This document shows positions 44,277 through 54,600 of a stretch of DNA of 64,000 nucleotides, piece after piece. Position 1 is the stretch's first letter. Every line of letters begins with the position of its first letter. The stretch comes from Arthrobacter sp. SW1 (lineage in GTDB: Bacteria; Actinomycetota; Actinomycetes; Actinomycetales; Micrococcaceae), in assembly GCF_001766675.1 (NCBI RefSeq), contig NZ_MJLT01000056.1, forward strand, positions 124,001-188,000. Direction: 5' to 3'. Under the pieces are notes generated by a model. It made no database searches and was not told the DNA's origin. It saw nothing but the letters and a program-made list of their open reading frames with translations. The position numbers were made by a program, and so were the translations under genes.

Positions 44277-45956
44277 ATGACACAATCCCGGTTTCTGAGG
44301 TCTGCGCGCATCACCGCCGCCGGCCTGGCAGTGGGGGCGTTGCTCCTCACCGGTTGCTCGGCCACGGCAAACAAGCCGGCAGAGTCCTCCTCATCCTCCG
44401 CGAACCAGAACGCCCTGCTCACCATTCCGCGCGAAGACATGGGCACGTTCATCCGCAACTTCAACCCGTTCGCCCCCACCGTGAACCCGATGGTCCAGCA
44501 GTCCATCTACGAATCCCTGCTGATCTTCAACCCGGCCAATGGCGAGACCACGCCGTGGCTCGCCACCGAATGGGACGTCGCCAAGGACGGCAAGTCCATC
44601 ACCTTCACCCTGCGCGACGGCGTGAAGTGGTCCGACGGCAAGCCGCTCGTCGCCGAGGACGTGGCCTACACCTTCCAGCTGCAGAAGAAGATCAAGGGCG
44701 GCTACGAGTACCTCAAGGCCGTCACTCCCGAGGGGACGAACAAGGTCACCTTCAGCTTCAACACGCCGTGGTCGCCGGCCCTGTACGACGTCGGACAGCT
44801 CACCATCCTGCCCAAGCACATCTGGTCCGCGCTCAAGGACCCGGAGAAGGACACCAACGCCAAGCCCGTGGGCACCGGCCCGTACACCGAGGTGGAATCC
44901 TTCCAGGCCCAGTCCTTCGTGCTGAAGAAGAACCCCAACTACTGGCAGCCGGACAAGCAGAAGATCGCCGGCATCAAGATGCTCGCCTTCGCCGGCAACG
45001 ACGGTGCCAACCTGGCCGCCGCGAACGGCGACGTGGACTGGGCCCCGCAGTTCATCCCGAACATCGAAAAGACCTTCATCTCCAAGGACAAGGAACACCG
45101 CCACTACTGGTTCCCGCCCACGGGCGCCATGATCAACTGGCAGCTCAACACCACCAAGGCGCCGTTCAACGATCCCAAGGTCCGCAAGGCCCTCAGCATG
45201 GCCGTGGACCGGGACCAGGTCACCAAGATCGGCATGAGCGGCTACGCCCAGCCAGCAGACTGCACCGGCCTCTCCGGCAACTACGAAAGCTGGAAGAACC
45301 CGGCCGTCAAGGACAACTGCAGCTGGACCAAGCTCAACGTGGAGGAAGCCAACAAACTCCTGGACGAGGCCGGTTACGCCAAGGGTGCCGACGGAAAGCG
45401 CACCCTCAAGGACGGCAAGCCCTTCGAGTTCAAGATCTCCGTGGGCGCCACCTCCTCCGACTGGCTGTCCGTGGCGAACGTGATCTCCCAGAACCTGCAG
45501 GCCGTGGGCGTCACCGCCAAGGTGGATTCCCCGGACTGGGCTGCCGTGGTGGCCGGCTATGAGCAGGGCACCTTTGATTCCGGCATCGTCTGGAGCGCCA
45601 ACGATCCCAGCCCGTACAAGTACTTCAACACCTCCATGGGCACCGCCACGGTCAAGCCCGTGGGCACCAAGACCTTCGACAACTACCACCGCTTCGGTGA
45701 CCCCAAGGCCGACGCCCTGCTCAAGGAATTCGTGGCCGCCGGCGACGAAGCCAAGCAGAAGGACATCGCGTACAAGCTCCAGGAGGAGTACAACGAGGTC
45801 GCCCCGCTGGTGCCGCTGTTCTCCGGCCCGGAATGGGGTGCCTACACGGACAGCCGCTTCACCGGCTGGCCCACCCAGGACAATCCGTACGCCACACTCT
45901 CGGTCCGCGCACCCACCACGGTGCTGGTCCTGACCACGCTGGAACCGCGCAAGTAG
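44277..45956 (+). CDS. Family 5 solute-binding lipoprotein, probable fructo-oligosaccharide receptor
   Basis: This 559-residue protein has a signal peptide with lipobox LLTGCSA. The SBP_bac_5 fold is evident from FTLRDGVKWSDGKPLVAEDVAYTF, GTGPYTEVESFQ and VRKALSMAVDRDQVTK. The N-terminal FIRNFNPFAPTVNPM resembles that of family 5 proteins binding oligosaccharides rather than peptides. The presence of two GH32 genes in the same cluster makes fructans the likely ligand, but this is inferred. It lies 67 bp after lacI. Confidence 0.88.
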   Translation: MTQSRFLRSARITAAGLAVGALLLTGCSATANKPAESSSSSANQNALLTIPREDMGTFIRNFNPFAPTVNPMVQQSIYESLLIFNPANGETTPWLATEWDVAKDGKSITFTLRDGVKWSDGKPLVAEDVAYTFQLQKKIKGGYEYLKAVTPEGTNKVTFSFNTPWSPALYDVGQLTILPKHIWSALKDPEKDTNAKPVGTGPYTEVESFQAQSFVLKKNPNYWQPDKQKIAGIKMLAFAGNDGANLAAANGDVDWAPQFIPNIEKTFISKDKEHRHYWFPPTGAMINWQLNTTKAPFNDPKVRKALSMAVDRDQVTKIGMSGYAQPADCTGLSGNYESWKNPAVKDNCSWTKLNVEEANKLLDEAGYAKGADGKRTLKDGKPFEFKISVGATSSDWLSVANVISQNLQAVGVTAKVDSPDWAAVVAGYEQGTFDSGIVWSANDPSPYKYFNTSMGTATVKPVGTKTFDNYHRFGDPKADALLKEFVAAGDEAKQKDIAYKLQEEYNEVAPLVPLFSGPEWGAYTDSRFTGWPTQDNPYATLSVRAPTTVLVLTTLEPRK

Positions 45957-45978
45957 CGCTCCCGCAGGCCCACCAACG

Positions 45979-46015
45979 GGCGTGCCCGGCGCCGGATCAC
46001 CGCGCCGGGCACGCC
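45979..46015 (+). other. Intergenic stem-loop between binding-protein and permease genes
   Basis: A 14-bp perfect stem (GGCGTGCCCGGCGC with its complement) has a 9-nt loop and no T-run. Such structures after binding-protein genes often protect the upstream mRNA or cut read-through, giving more receptor than channel. Confidence 0.6.
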
Positions 46016-46053
46016 GCCCCACACTTTCCGCAATTCCCGAATGGAGGGAAACC

Positions 46054-47031
46054 GTGCGCTTCATCCTGCGCCGCCTGGGTTTCTACCTGATCGCCTTCTG
46101 GGTATCCATCACGCTGAACTTCCTGCTTCCGCGCTTCATGCCCGGCGACCCCGTCTCCCGCATGTTTGCCCGCTCCGCCGGCCAGATGCAGCCCGAGCAG
46201 ATCGAGGCCCTGCGCAAGCTCCTCGGCGTTGACGAGCGTCCCATCTGGGAGCAGTACGCCGACTACCTGTACAACATCGTCACCGGGAACATGGGTGTGT
46301 CCATCACCAGGTTCCCCACTCCCGTCACTGAGGTCATCGCCTCCCAGATCGGCTGGACCCTCCTGCTGGGCACAACCGCCCTGGTGATTGCCGCCGTCGT
46401 GGGTAACCTGCTGGGCATCCTGGCCGCCTGGCGGCGGGGCAGCGCGATCGACTCGGCGCTGCCGCCGCTGCTGATCTTCATCGGCTCCTTCCCGTACTTC
46501 TGGCTCGCGATGGGTGCCCTGTACCTGTTCGGCGTGATCCTGGGCTGGGCGCCGCTGCGCCACGCGTTCACCGACGGCCTGGAACCGGCCTTCACCTGGG
46601 AGTTCATCGCCGACGCCGGAGCGCACCTGGTGCTGCCCGCGCTGACGATCGTGCTGGTGTCGGTGGGCGGCTGGATGCTGGGCATGCGCAACACGATGAT
46701 CGCCACCAACGCCGAGGACTACATCACCATGGCCGAGGCGAAGGGCCTGCGCCCGGGCCGCATCATGTTCCGCTACGCCGCCCGCAACGCCATGCTTCCC
46801 TCCGTGACGAGCTTCGGCATGGGCCTGGGCTTCGTGGTGGGCGGCGCGTTGCTCACCGAGGTGGTGTTCGCCTACCCGGGCGTGGGCTACCAGCTGCTCA
46901 ACGCAGTGCAGGGCCTGGACTACCCGCTCATGCAGGGCCTCTTCCTGACCATCACGGCCGCCGTGCTGCTGGCCAACTTCCTGGTGGACATCCTGTACGT
47001 CCGCCTCGACCCGCGCGTGCGCAGCAACTAG
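46054..47031 (+). CDS. Dpp/Opp-type ABC permease (DppB-like) of the fructan locus
   Basis: This 325-residue protein has RLGFYLIAFWVSITLNFLLPRFMPGDP at the start, typical of DppB/OppB. The EAA loop is AEDYITMAEAKGLRPGRIMFRY. I chose the GTG with GGAGGG five bases upstream. With the next gene it forms the channel for the substrate of the binding protein. Confidence 0.93.
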   Translation: MRFILRRLGFYLIAFWVSITLNFLLPRFMPGDPVSRMFARSAGQMQPEQIEALRKLLGVDERPIWEQYADYLYNIVTGNMGVSITRFPTPVTEVIASQIGWTLLLGTTALVIAAVVGNLLGILAAWRRGSAIDSALPPLLIFIGSFPYFWLAMGALYLFGVILGWAPLRHAFTDGLEPAFTWEFIADAGAHLVLPALTIVLVSVGGWMLGMRNTMIATNAEDYITMAEAKGLRPGRIMFRYAARNAMLPSVTSFGMGLGFVVGGALLTEVVFAYPGVGYQLLNAVQGLDYPLMQGLFLTITAAVLLANFLVDILYVRLDPRVRSN

Positions 47032-47039
47032 GGGAGACC

Positions 47040-48038
47040 ATGACGACTTTTATTGAACCCTCGCCTTCCGCGCCGGAAGTGATTGTGGCGAGCCCGACGG
47101 CGGCACCCGCCTCCGCCGATCAGTCACCCGCCGCTCCGTCACCCGCCGCTGCGGGCAAGCCCCGCAAGCCGAAGCAGGGCCTGGTCCACGGGCTGCTCAC
47201 CAACACCAAGGCGATGGTGGGCGCGAGCATCCTGCTCGTGTTCATCGCCCTGGCGCTCCTGGCCCCGGTACTGTTCCCGGGCGATCCGTCCCGCATCACG
47301 GACATGGCGGGGCTGGAACCGTCCCCCGAACACTGGCTCGGCACCACCGCCAAGGGCCAGGACGTCATGGCCCTGACCATTCACGGCTCCCGCAGTTCGC
47401 TGCTGGTGGGCCTCACCGTAGGCTTCGCCTCCACCTTCGTGGGGATCTTGGTGGGCCTGGCCTCGGCTTACTTCGGCAAGTTCGTGGACGAGGCCTTGTC
47501 CCTGGTGACCAACGTGTTCCTGCTCCTGCCGGGCCTGCCGCTGCTGGTCATCCTGGCAGCGTTCCTCCCGCCGGGGCTCGGCACGGTCATCCTGGTGCTG
47601 ATCGTCACCGGCTGGGCCGGCTCCGCCCGGGTGCTGCGCTCGCAGGCGTTGTCCATCCGTTCCAAGGACTTCGTGGCCGCGGCCGTGGTGTCCGGTGAAC
47701 GGGCCGGCCGGATCATGTTCCGCGAAATCCTGCCCAACATGGCGTCGATCGTGATGGGCACCCTGCTGGCCTGCGTCATTTACGGCATCGGCGCGCAGGC
47801 GGGCCTGGAATTCCTGGGCCTGGGCGATGTCAGCACCGTCTCCTGGGGCAACAACCTCTTCTGGGCCGGCAACGAAGGCGCCCTGCTCACGGGCAGCTGG
47901 TGGGTGTTCGTGCCCTCCGGCCTCTGCATCGCGCTGGTGGCCTTCGCCCTGGCCCTCATCAACTACGCCGTGGACGAGGTCACCAACCCCCGCCTGCGCA
48001 AGATCAAGCCTGTTTCGGAAGGGAAGGCAGCCAAATGA
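47040..48038 (+). CDS. Dpp/Opp-type ABC permease (DppC-like) of the fructan locus
   Basis: This 332-residue protein has an Ala/Pro-rich cytoplasmic leader of about 45 residues, then DppC-type helices. EHWLGTTAKGQDVMALTIHGSR precedes the core, and the EAA loop is SKDFVAAAVVSGERAGRIMFRE. Eight bases separate it from the first permease; its stop overlaps the ATPase start (ATGA). Confidence 0.93.
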   Translation: MTTFIEPSPSAPEVIVASPTAAPASADQSPAAPSPAAAGKPRKPKQGLVHGLLTNTKAMVGASILLVFIALALLAPVLFPGDPSRITDMAGLEPSPEHWLGTTAKGQDVMALTIHGSRSSLLVGLTVGFASTFVGILVGLASAYFGKFVDEALSLVTNVFLLLPGLPLLVILAAFLPPGLGTVILVLIVTGWAGSARVLRSQALSIRSKDFVAAAVVSGERAGRIMFREILPNMASIVMGTLLACVIYGIGAQAGLEFLGLGDVSTVSWGNNLFWAGNEGALLTGSWWVFVPSGLCIALVAFALALINYAVDEVTNPRLRKIKPVSEGKAAK

Positions 48039-48991
48039 CCGTCTCCCAAGTCTCCTTCGGCACCCACGAAGCCGTACTGGAGGTCAAGGACCTCACCGTG
48101 AAGTACGTGGGCGACACCCGCTCCACCACCGCCGTCGACCGCGTTTCCTTCAGTATCGGCACAGGCGAGATCTTCGGCCTGGCCGGGGAATCAGGCTGCG
48201 GCAAGTCCACCATTGCCAACTCGCTGATGCGCCTGCTCAAGCACCCGGCCCGGATTTCCGGCGGCAGCATCCGCTTCGGCGGCAAGGACGTGCTGGCCAT
48301 GAGCCCGGAGGAACTGCGCCGTTTCCGCTGGCAGGACGTGGCCATGGTGTTCCAGTCGGCCATGAATTCACTCAACCCGGTGCTGACCATCGGCGAGCAG
48401 ATCACTGACATCTACACCACCCACGCCGGCTACTCCCGCAAGGAATCCCTGCGCCGGGCCGGCGAGCTGCTCGAACTGGTGCGGATCAATCCGGTCCGTC
48501 TGAAGTCCTACCCGCACCAGCTCTCCGGCGGCATGCGCCAGCGCGCCGTGATCGCCATGGCCGTGGCCCTCAAGCCGTCCCTGCTGATCCTGGACGAACC
48601 CACCACCGCGCTGGACGTGGTGGTGCAGCAGGAAATCATGGCCCAGATCAAGGAACTGCAGCACGAACTGGGCTTCTCCGTCCTGTTCATCACGCACGAC
48701 ATGTCCCTCATGGTGGAGCTCTCGCACCGCATGGCCGTGATGTACGGCGGCCGGATCGTGGAAACCGCCAAGGCCGCGGACATCCACACCAATCCGCAGC
48801 ACCCCTACACCCAGGCCCTCATGGGCGCGTTCCCGCCCCTCACCGGCCCGCGCGTTCCGCTCACCGGACTGCCCGACGGCGTGAAGTTCCGCAATATCCC
48901 GGACCTCGCCGAGGTTTCGCCCGGCCATTACGTGGCACCGTTCGGTGCCGAGCTCCTGGAAACCGGCGCCTTGGAAGGAGCCACCCGATGA
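48035..48991 (+). CDS. ABC ATPase (DppD-like) of the fructan locus
   Basis: This 318-residue nucleotide-binding protein has Walker [14 protein letters not shown], signature [12 protein letters not shown], Walker [13 protein letters not shown] and the H-loop ITHDMSLM. It couples ATP hydrolysis to import with the following ATPase. The C-terminal oligopeptide-type extension is short and lacks the cysteine cluster seen in the other Dpp-type system of this window. Stop and next start overlap (ATGA). Confidence 0.94.
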   Translation: MTVSQVSFGTHEAVLEVKDLTVKYVGDTRSTTAVDRVSFSIGTGEIFGLAGESGCGKSTIANSLMRLLKHPARISGGSIRFGGKDVLAMSPEELRRFRWQDVAMVFQSAMNSLNPVLTIGEQITDIYTTHAGYSRKESLRRAGELLELVRINPVRLKSYPHQLSGGMRQRAVIAMAVALKPSLLILDEPTTALDVVVQQEIMAQIKELQHELGFSVLFITHDMSLMVELSHRMAVMYGGRIVETAKAADIHTNPQHPYTQALMGAFPPLTGPRVPLTGLPDGVKFRNIPDLAEVSPGHYVAPFGAELLETGALEGATR

Positions 48992-50043
48992 GCAGCACCA
49001 TGACAGGCGCCGCGGCGCCCGCAGCCGGCGTCGAAGCCGGCCCGGCCCTGGAAATCCGCGGCCTCAGCAAGACCTTCCCCATCGGCGGGCTGTTCTCCCG
49101 CAAGGCCGTCCGCGCCCTCCATGACGTGGACCTGAGCCTGGGCCGCGGCGAAATCGTGGCCCTCGTGGGGGAATCCGGTTCCGGCAAGAGCACCCTGGCC
49201 CGCTGCGTGGCCCGCCTCGAAAAGCCGAGCGCGGGGGAGATCCTGCTGGACGGCGTCGACGTCTTGAAGCGGGACCGCTTCCAGGCGTCCCGCGAGTACC
49301 GCTCCCAGCTGCAGATGGTGTTCCAGGACCCCTTCGGCTCGCTCAACCCGGCCCACCGGATCGAGCACTTCCTGCGCCGTTCCCTGGCCATCCACGGCAA
49401 GGCCGGCACCGCCGCCGCAGCGCAGGCGCGGCTGGAAGAACTCATGGCCACCGTGGGCCTGCAGCCGGACATGCTCAACTCCTACCCGCACGAACTGTCC
49501 GGCGGGCAACGCCAGCGTGTGGCCATCGCCCGTGCGCTCGCGGTGGAACCGCAGGTGATCCTCGCGGACGAGCCCACGTCCATGCTGGACGTCTCGGTGC
49601 GGATCGGCATCCTGAACCTGATGCGCAAGCTCCGCGACGAGCAGGGCATCTCGATGCTCTACATCACCCACGACCTCGCCTCCGCCCGCTACCTCGCGGA
49701 CCGCACCGCCGTGATGTTCGCCGGGGAACTGGTGGAGGAAGGTGAATCGCTGGACCTCCTGGCCAACCCCGCCCATCCGTACACGCAGTTGCTGGTGTCC
49801 GCCGTCCCGGATCCGGCGCGTGCCGGCTCCTATGACCCCGTCCGCCGGGCGGAGCTGCGCGCGGCGGTGATGAGTCCGGCGTCGTGCGCGTTCGACGGCG
49901 ACCCGGAACAGCCCTGCTCCGCCGAACATCCCGTCCGCCACCGCGTGGGCGCGCCCGAAAACCGCCACTGGGTGCGATGCCACCTCTACCGCCCCGCCGC
50001 CGGCTCGGCCGGCCACGCCCTCGCAGAAGCCAAGGTTTCCTGA
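48988..50043 (+). CDS. ABC ATPase (DppF-like) of the fructan locus
   Basis: This 351-residue protein has Walker A GESGSGKSTLARC, signature LSGGQRQRVAIA and Walker B VILADEPTSMLD. A C-terminal extension contains two cysteines (SCAFDGDPEQPCSAEHP). It is the second ATPase of the heterodimer. The next gene, a GH32 hydrolase, starts directly after its stop, which ties the transporter to fructan use. Confidence 0.94.
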   Translation: MSSTMTGAAAPAAGVEAGPALEIRGLSKTFPIGGLFSRKAVRALHDVDLSLGRGEIVALVGESGSGKSTLARCVARLEKPSAGEILLDGVDVLKRDRFQASREYRSQLQMVFQDPFGSLNPAHRIEHFLRRSLAIHGKAGTAAAAQARLEELMATVGLQPDMLNSYPHELSGGQRQRVAIARALAVEPQVILADEPTSMLDVSVRIGILNLMRKLRDEQGISMLYITHDLASARYLADRTAVMFAGELVEEGESLDLLANPAHPYTQLLVSAVPDPARAGSYDPVRRAELRAAVMSPASCAFDGDPEQPCSAEHPVRHRVGAPENRHWVRCHLYRPAAGSAGHALAEAKVS

Positions 50044-51582
50044 ATGACTGAATTGACGCACCCGCTCGCCACCGTCCCCCGCGGGGAACTCGTGGCCCGC
50101 GCGGAAGCCGACCCGCACCGCCCCCGCTTCCACTTCGTGTCGCCGGCCGGCTGGCTCAACGACCCCAACGGCGTCAGCCAGTGGAACGGCACGTACCACC
50201 TCTTCTACCAGTACAACCCGGAGGGCGCCTTCCACCACCGGATCCTCTGGGGCCATGCGGTCTCCACGGACCTGGTGCATTGGGAGGACGTACCCGTGGC
50301 GCTGGAGCCGGGACTTGGTCCCGACGATACGGACCGGGACGGCTGCTGGTCCGGCGTGCTGGTGAACGACGGCGGCGTGCCCACCCTGGTGTACTCCGGC
50401 CGGCACGGTGAGCGGGAACTGCCCTGCGTGGCGGTCGGCTCGCCGGATCTGCTGAGCTGGAGCAAGGCGCCGGAAAACCCTGTCATCGCGGCTCCGCCCG
50501 CCGGCGTCGACATCACCGCGTACCGCGACCACTGCGTGTGGCGCGAAGGCGAGACGTGGCGGCAGCTAGTGGGTTCCGGCATCCGCGGCCGCGGCGGCAC
50601 CGCCTTCCTCTACGAATCGGCGGACCTCCGCTCCTGGGACTACGTGGGCCCGCTGTTCATCGGCGACTCCTCCGGCGACCAGGAGGCCACGGACTGGACC
50701 GGCACCATGTGGGAGTGCGTGGACCTGTTCCGCTCCGGCGCCGGTGTGCTGGGCGGGCCCGGCGGGCCGGCCGACGACGTGCTGGTCTTCTCCGCATGGA
50801 ACGACGGCGACACCCGCCACCCGCTGTACTGGAGCGGCCGGTATTCGGGGGACTCCTTTGAACCTGCGGCGCTGCACCGGCTGGACTACGGCGGCCGCTA
50901 CTTCTACGCCCCGCAGTCCTTCAAGGACGAGTCCGGCCGGCGCGTCATGTTCGGCTGGCTGCAGGAAGGCCGGCCCGAGGAAGCCGCAGTTGAGGCCGGT
51001 TGGTCCGGCGTCATGAGCCTGCCCCGCGTGGCGACGCAGGCGCCGGACGGCACGCTGTCCTTCGCGCCAGTGCCCGAGCTGGAGCGGCTGCGCACCGGAC
51101 ATGTCCAGCTGCCGGGCCAGGTGCTGGTGGGCGCGGTGGACACGGGAATCGCCGGAAAGCAGCTGGATCTGGAACTCGAACTGGAGCTGTCCGCCGGTTC
51201 CACGGTGCGCCTGGGTGTCCTGGGTTCCGGCGACGGACGCGAGGAAACCGTCGTCGAACTTTCCCTCGCCGCGGATGGCAGCTCCGGAACGCTGTTCCTG
51301 GACCGCAGCCGCAGCAGCCTGTCCGCCGAGGAAGAAGGCCTGGACACCGAGCCGCGGGAAGGCCCCGTGCCGATGCCCGGCGGCCGGGTGTCCCTGCGCG
51401 TCCTGGTGGACCGCTCCGCCGTCGAGATCTTCGCGAACGGCAAGCCGCTCACCGCGCGCGCCTATCCGGTGCTCGACGGCGGCCACGTCACCCTGGCGGC
51501 CGAAGGTTCCGCCCGGCTGTTGTCCTTCGACGCCTGGACCATGGGGGAGATTTTCGGAGGTGGCCGCGTCCTCTTCCCGTAA
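50044..51582 (+). CDS. Cytoplasmic GH32 beta-fructosidase
   Basis: This 512-residue protein has no signal peptide. The GH32 nucleophile is Asp40 in GWLNDPNGVS, and the acid/base is Glu224 in WECVDLF. The transition-state Asp162 lies in YRDHCVW, so the usual RDP motif is RDH here. The C-terminal beta-sandwich (about 350-500; RVLVDRSAVEIFANG) is normal for the family. It should release fructose from imported fructo-oligosaccharides or sucrose inside the cell. Confidence 0.93.
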   Translation: MTELTHPLATVPRGELVARAEADPHRPRFHFVSPAGWLNDPNGVSQWNGTYHLFYQYNPEGAFHHRILWGHAVSTDLVHWEDVPVALEPGLGPDDTDRDGCWSGVLVNDGGVPTLVYSGRHGERELPCVAVGSPDLLSWSKAPENPVIAAPPAGVDITAYRDHCVWREGETWRQLVGSGIRGRGGTAFLYESADLRSWDYVGPLFIGDSSGDQEATDWTGTMWECVDLFRSGAGVLGGPGGPADDVLVFSAWNDGDTRHPLYWSGRYSGDSFEPAALHRLDYGGRYFYAPQSFKDESGRRVMFGWLQEGRPEEAAVEAGWSGVMSLPRVATQAPDGTLSFAPVPELERLRTGHVQLPGQVLVGAVDTGIAGKQLDLELELELSAGSTVRLGVLGSGDGREETVVELSLAADGSSGTLFLDRSRSSLSAEEEGLDTEPREGPVPMPGGRVSLRVLVDRSAVEIFANGKPLTARAYPVLDGGHVTLAAEGSARLLSFDAWTMGEIFGGGRVLFP

Positions 51583-51618
51583 GAATCCTCCTTCACCCGT
51601 TGATCAAAGGCGATCTGA

Positions 51619-54600
51619 ATGCACAAAAGAATAGTTGCCGGCCTCACGGCCGCAGTCCTCGGTACGGGTTTCGCGGGAACGGGGGCTGCCGTACCCGCGG
51701 CGGCCCTCGGTCCGGGACCCGTCACCCTCAACAGCACCACCAGCACCATGCCGGACGCAGTGGGCGTCACCGGCAGCTGGACCCGGACCGCGCAGGGCGG
51801 GTACACCGCCGTCGCGCAATCCGGGCAGAACGCGGCCGCCATTAGTGAGCAACTGGTGGCCGGCACCGCGCGCTATACCGCAGGAGTAAAGGTCGACGCC
51901 GGAACACCTTTTGGTGTGGGGGCGCTCGTCTTCCGTGCCACCTCCGACGCCGCGGCCGGCTATGCGGCCACCATCGATCCGAACCTGGACCGGGTGCGGC
52001 TCTTCGACCTGGCCACGGGGCAGGACATCACCACGCCGGCGTCCGTGCCGCTCAACACCGGCCAGTCCTACACCGTGGACGTGCACGTGGACGGCCCGCG
52101 CATCTACGTCGCCGTGGACGGCGTGGAACGGATCGACGCCACGGACCACCGCTACAACTCCGGGCACGTTGGCCTGCACGCCTACAACGGCACCGTGAAC
52201 TTCGGCGCTCCCGGCGTCCGGACGCTCGACGCCAACGTGGACGGCTGGTCGGTTTCTTCTGCCTCCGCCTGGCAGGCCACGGCCACGGGATTCCGGGGTG
52301 CGGCGCCGGCGGACACCAACATCCGGGCCGTCGCCACCGGGCAGTCGCCCGCGGACACGGACTTCACCACCGACATCCAGCTCACCTCCACGTACGGGGT
52401 GGGCGCGGTGCTGCTCCGCAGCAACGCCGCCGGCACCTCCGGCTACGCGGCCGAGGTGGACCCGAACGCCGGGCGGCTGCGCCTCTACCGGGTCTCGGAC
52501 AATGCCACCCTGGGCACCTTCGCCACGGCCATCACGCTGAACAAGGTGTACCGGCTGCGGGTCACCGCGGTCGGGTCGAAGCTGTCCGTCTACTGGCAGA
52601 CCGACTTCCTGGACCCCAATGGAGCCACGCCTTCCATCACGGCCACTGACTCTTCGGCGGCGTCCGGGAACGTGGGCCTGCTGTCCTACAACGGCACGGC
52701 GGTGTTCCAGAGCATGACGCTGCGCGGGCTCGAAACGTCCCTGCAGGGTTGGCGCGTTGCGTCCGGGGCGTGGGAGCCGGACGCGCGCGGGCTCCGCGGA
52801 ACTGCCTCTTCCGGCACTGCGGTGCGTTTCGTCCCGGCGGTGGCGTCCGACGTCGTCGCCTCCCTGGACCTGAACGCCGCCTCCCCGGCGACCGCCTCCG
52901 TGGTGGTCCGGAGCAATGCCGACGGCAGCGGCGGCACGGAACTGCGGATCGATCCCGGCGCCGGAACGGCGAAACTGTACAACCGCGCCACCGGCGCCCT
53001 GCTGCTTTCGGGGACGCTTCCGGCGGGCAGTTTCACGGCCGCGCAACAAGGATCCCTCAACCCCTTCAACCGGGTGCAGCTCACGCTCAAGGGCAGCACT
53101 GCCACGGTGCTGCTAAATGGCACGACCGTGCTAAATGGTTCCGCGGGCGCGGCACCCGGAAGCGGCTTCGCTCTGCTGGCCGCGGGTGGAAGCGCCACCT
53201 TCCAGAACGTGCGCGCGGATGCTGTGGAGGACTACATGAACGGGCTCTATCAGCCCGGCTACCACTACACCCAGAACTCCGGCAGCAGCTCGGACCCCAA
53301 CGGCCTGGTCTACTTCGCCGGCGAATACCACTTGTTCCACCAGGACCGCGGCCGCTGGGCCCACGCCGTCAGCACGGACCTCATCCGCTGGAAGCAACTG
53401 CCCATCGCACTGCCGCACCTGGCCTCGGGGGAGTCCTGGTCCGGTTCGGCCGTGGTGGACGCTTCCAACGCCAGCGGGCTTTTCAATGGCGTGGCCGGTG
53501 GAGGATTGGTGGCGTTCTTCACCTCCTTCAACCACGACGCCCCCAACGGAAACCAATCCGTGCGGGCCGCCTACAGCGCGGACAAGGGCCGTTCGTGGAA
53601 GTTGGTCCAGGACGCTCCCGTGGTCCAGAACCCCGGCGGAGCCAACGGCGGCTGGGATTTCCGCGACCCCAAGGTCAGCTGGGACGCTGTTGCGGGCAAG
53701 TGGGTGATGGTGGTGGCTGGCGGCGACCACATCCGCTTCTACACTTCCACCAACCTGGTGTCCTGGACGTTCGCCAGCTCCTTCGGCTATGGCGACTGGG
53801 TGCGCGGCGGCGTCTTCGAATGCCCGGACTTCTTCTCCATGCCTGTGGAGGGACAGCCGGGATCCTCGCGCTGGGTGCTGTACTGGAGCACCGGCGCGGT
53901 ACGCGCCACCAATGGGTCCGCGGCGCAGTATGTCACGGGAACGTGGAACGGCAGCAGCTTCACGCCGGACACTCCGGCAACGCAGGTCCTGGAGGCGGAC
54001 CACGGTCGCGACTACTACGCAGCCATGAGTTTCTCCGACGCGCCGGACGGCCGGCGGATCATGATCGGCTGGATGAGCAACTGGGACTACGCCTTCAGCC
54101 CGCCCACCGGGCGCTGGAACGGACAGCTCAGCATTCCGCGCGAACTGAAACTCGTGGACATCGCCGGAACCGGGCTGCGGCTGACGCAGGCCCCGGTTGT
54201 GGAGGAGGAGTCGCTGCGGGCCTCCACGTGGCAGACCTCCAACGTCACTGTCACCCCGACGTCGGCCAATCCGCTGGCCGCGGCCTCCGGGCGTTCCTAC
54301 GAACTCGAGGCCGAGGTGGCGCTGCCCTCCACCGGCGGTGCGTCCTCCTTCGCTTTCGGGTTGCGGAAGGGGAACGGTTCCACGGGCGCACAGGAGACTG
54401 TGGTCAAGTACGACGCCGGATCGGGCGCCGGACCGGGAACGGTCACCGTGGACCGGGGTGCTTCGGGGCGGGAAGACTTCACGCGCTACTTCGCCGGAAC
54501 CGCGGCGGACAACGCTTCGGCGCCGTGGAGTTCCACGGTGGTGGGAACCGAGAAGCGGGTGACGCTGCGGGTCCTGGTGGACTCGTCCTCCGTGGAGGTC

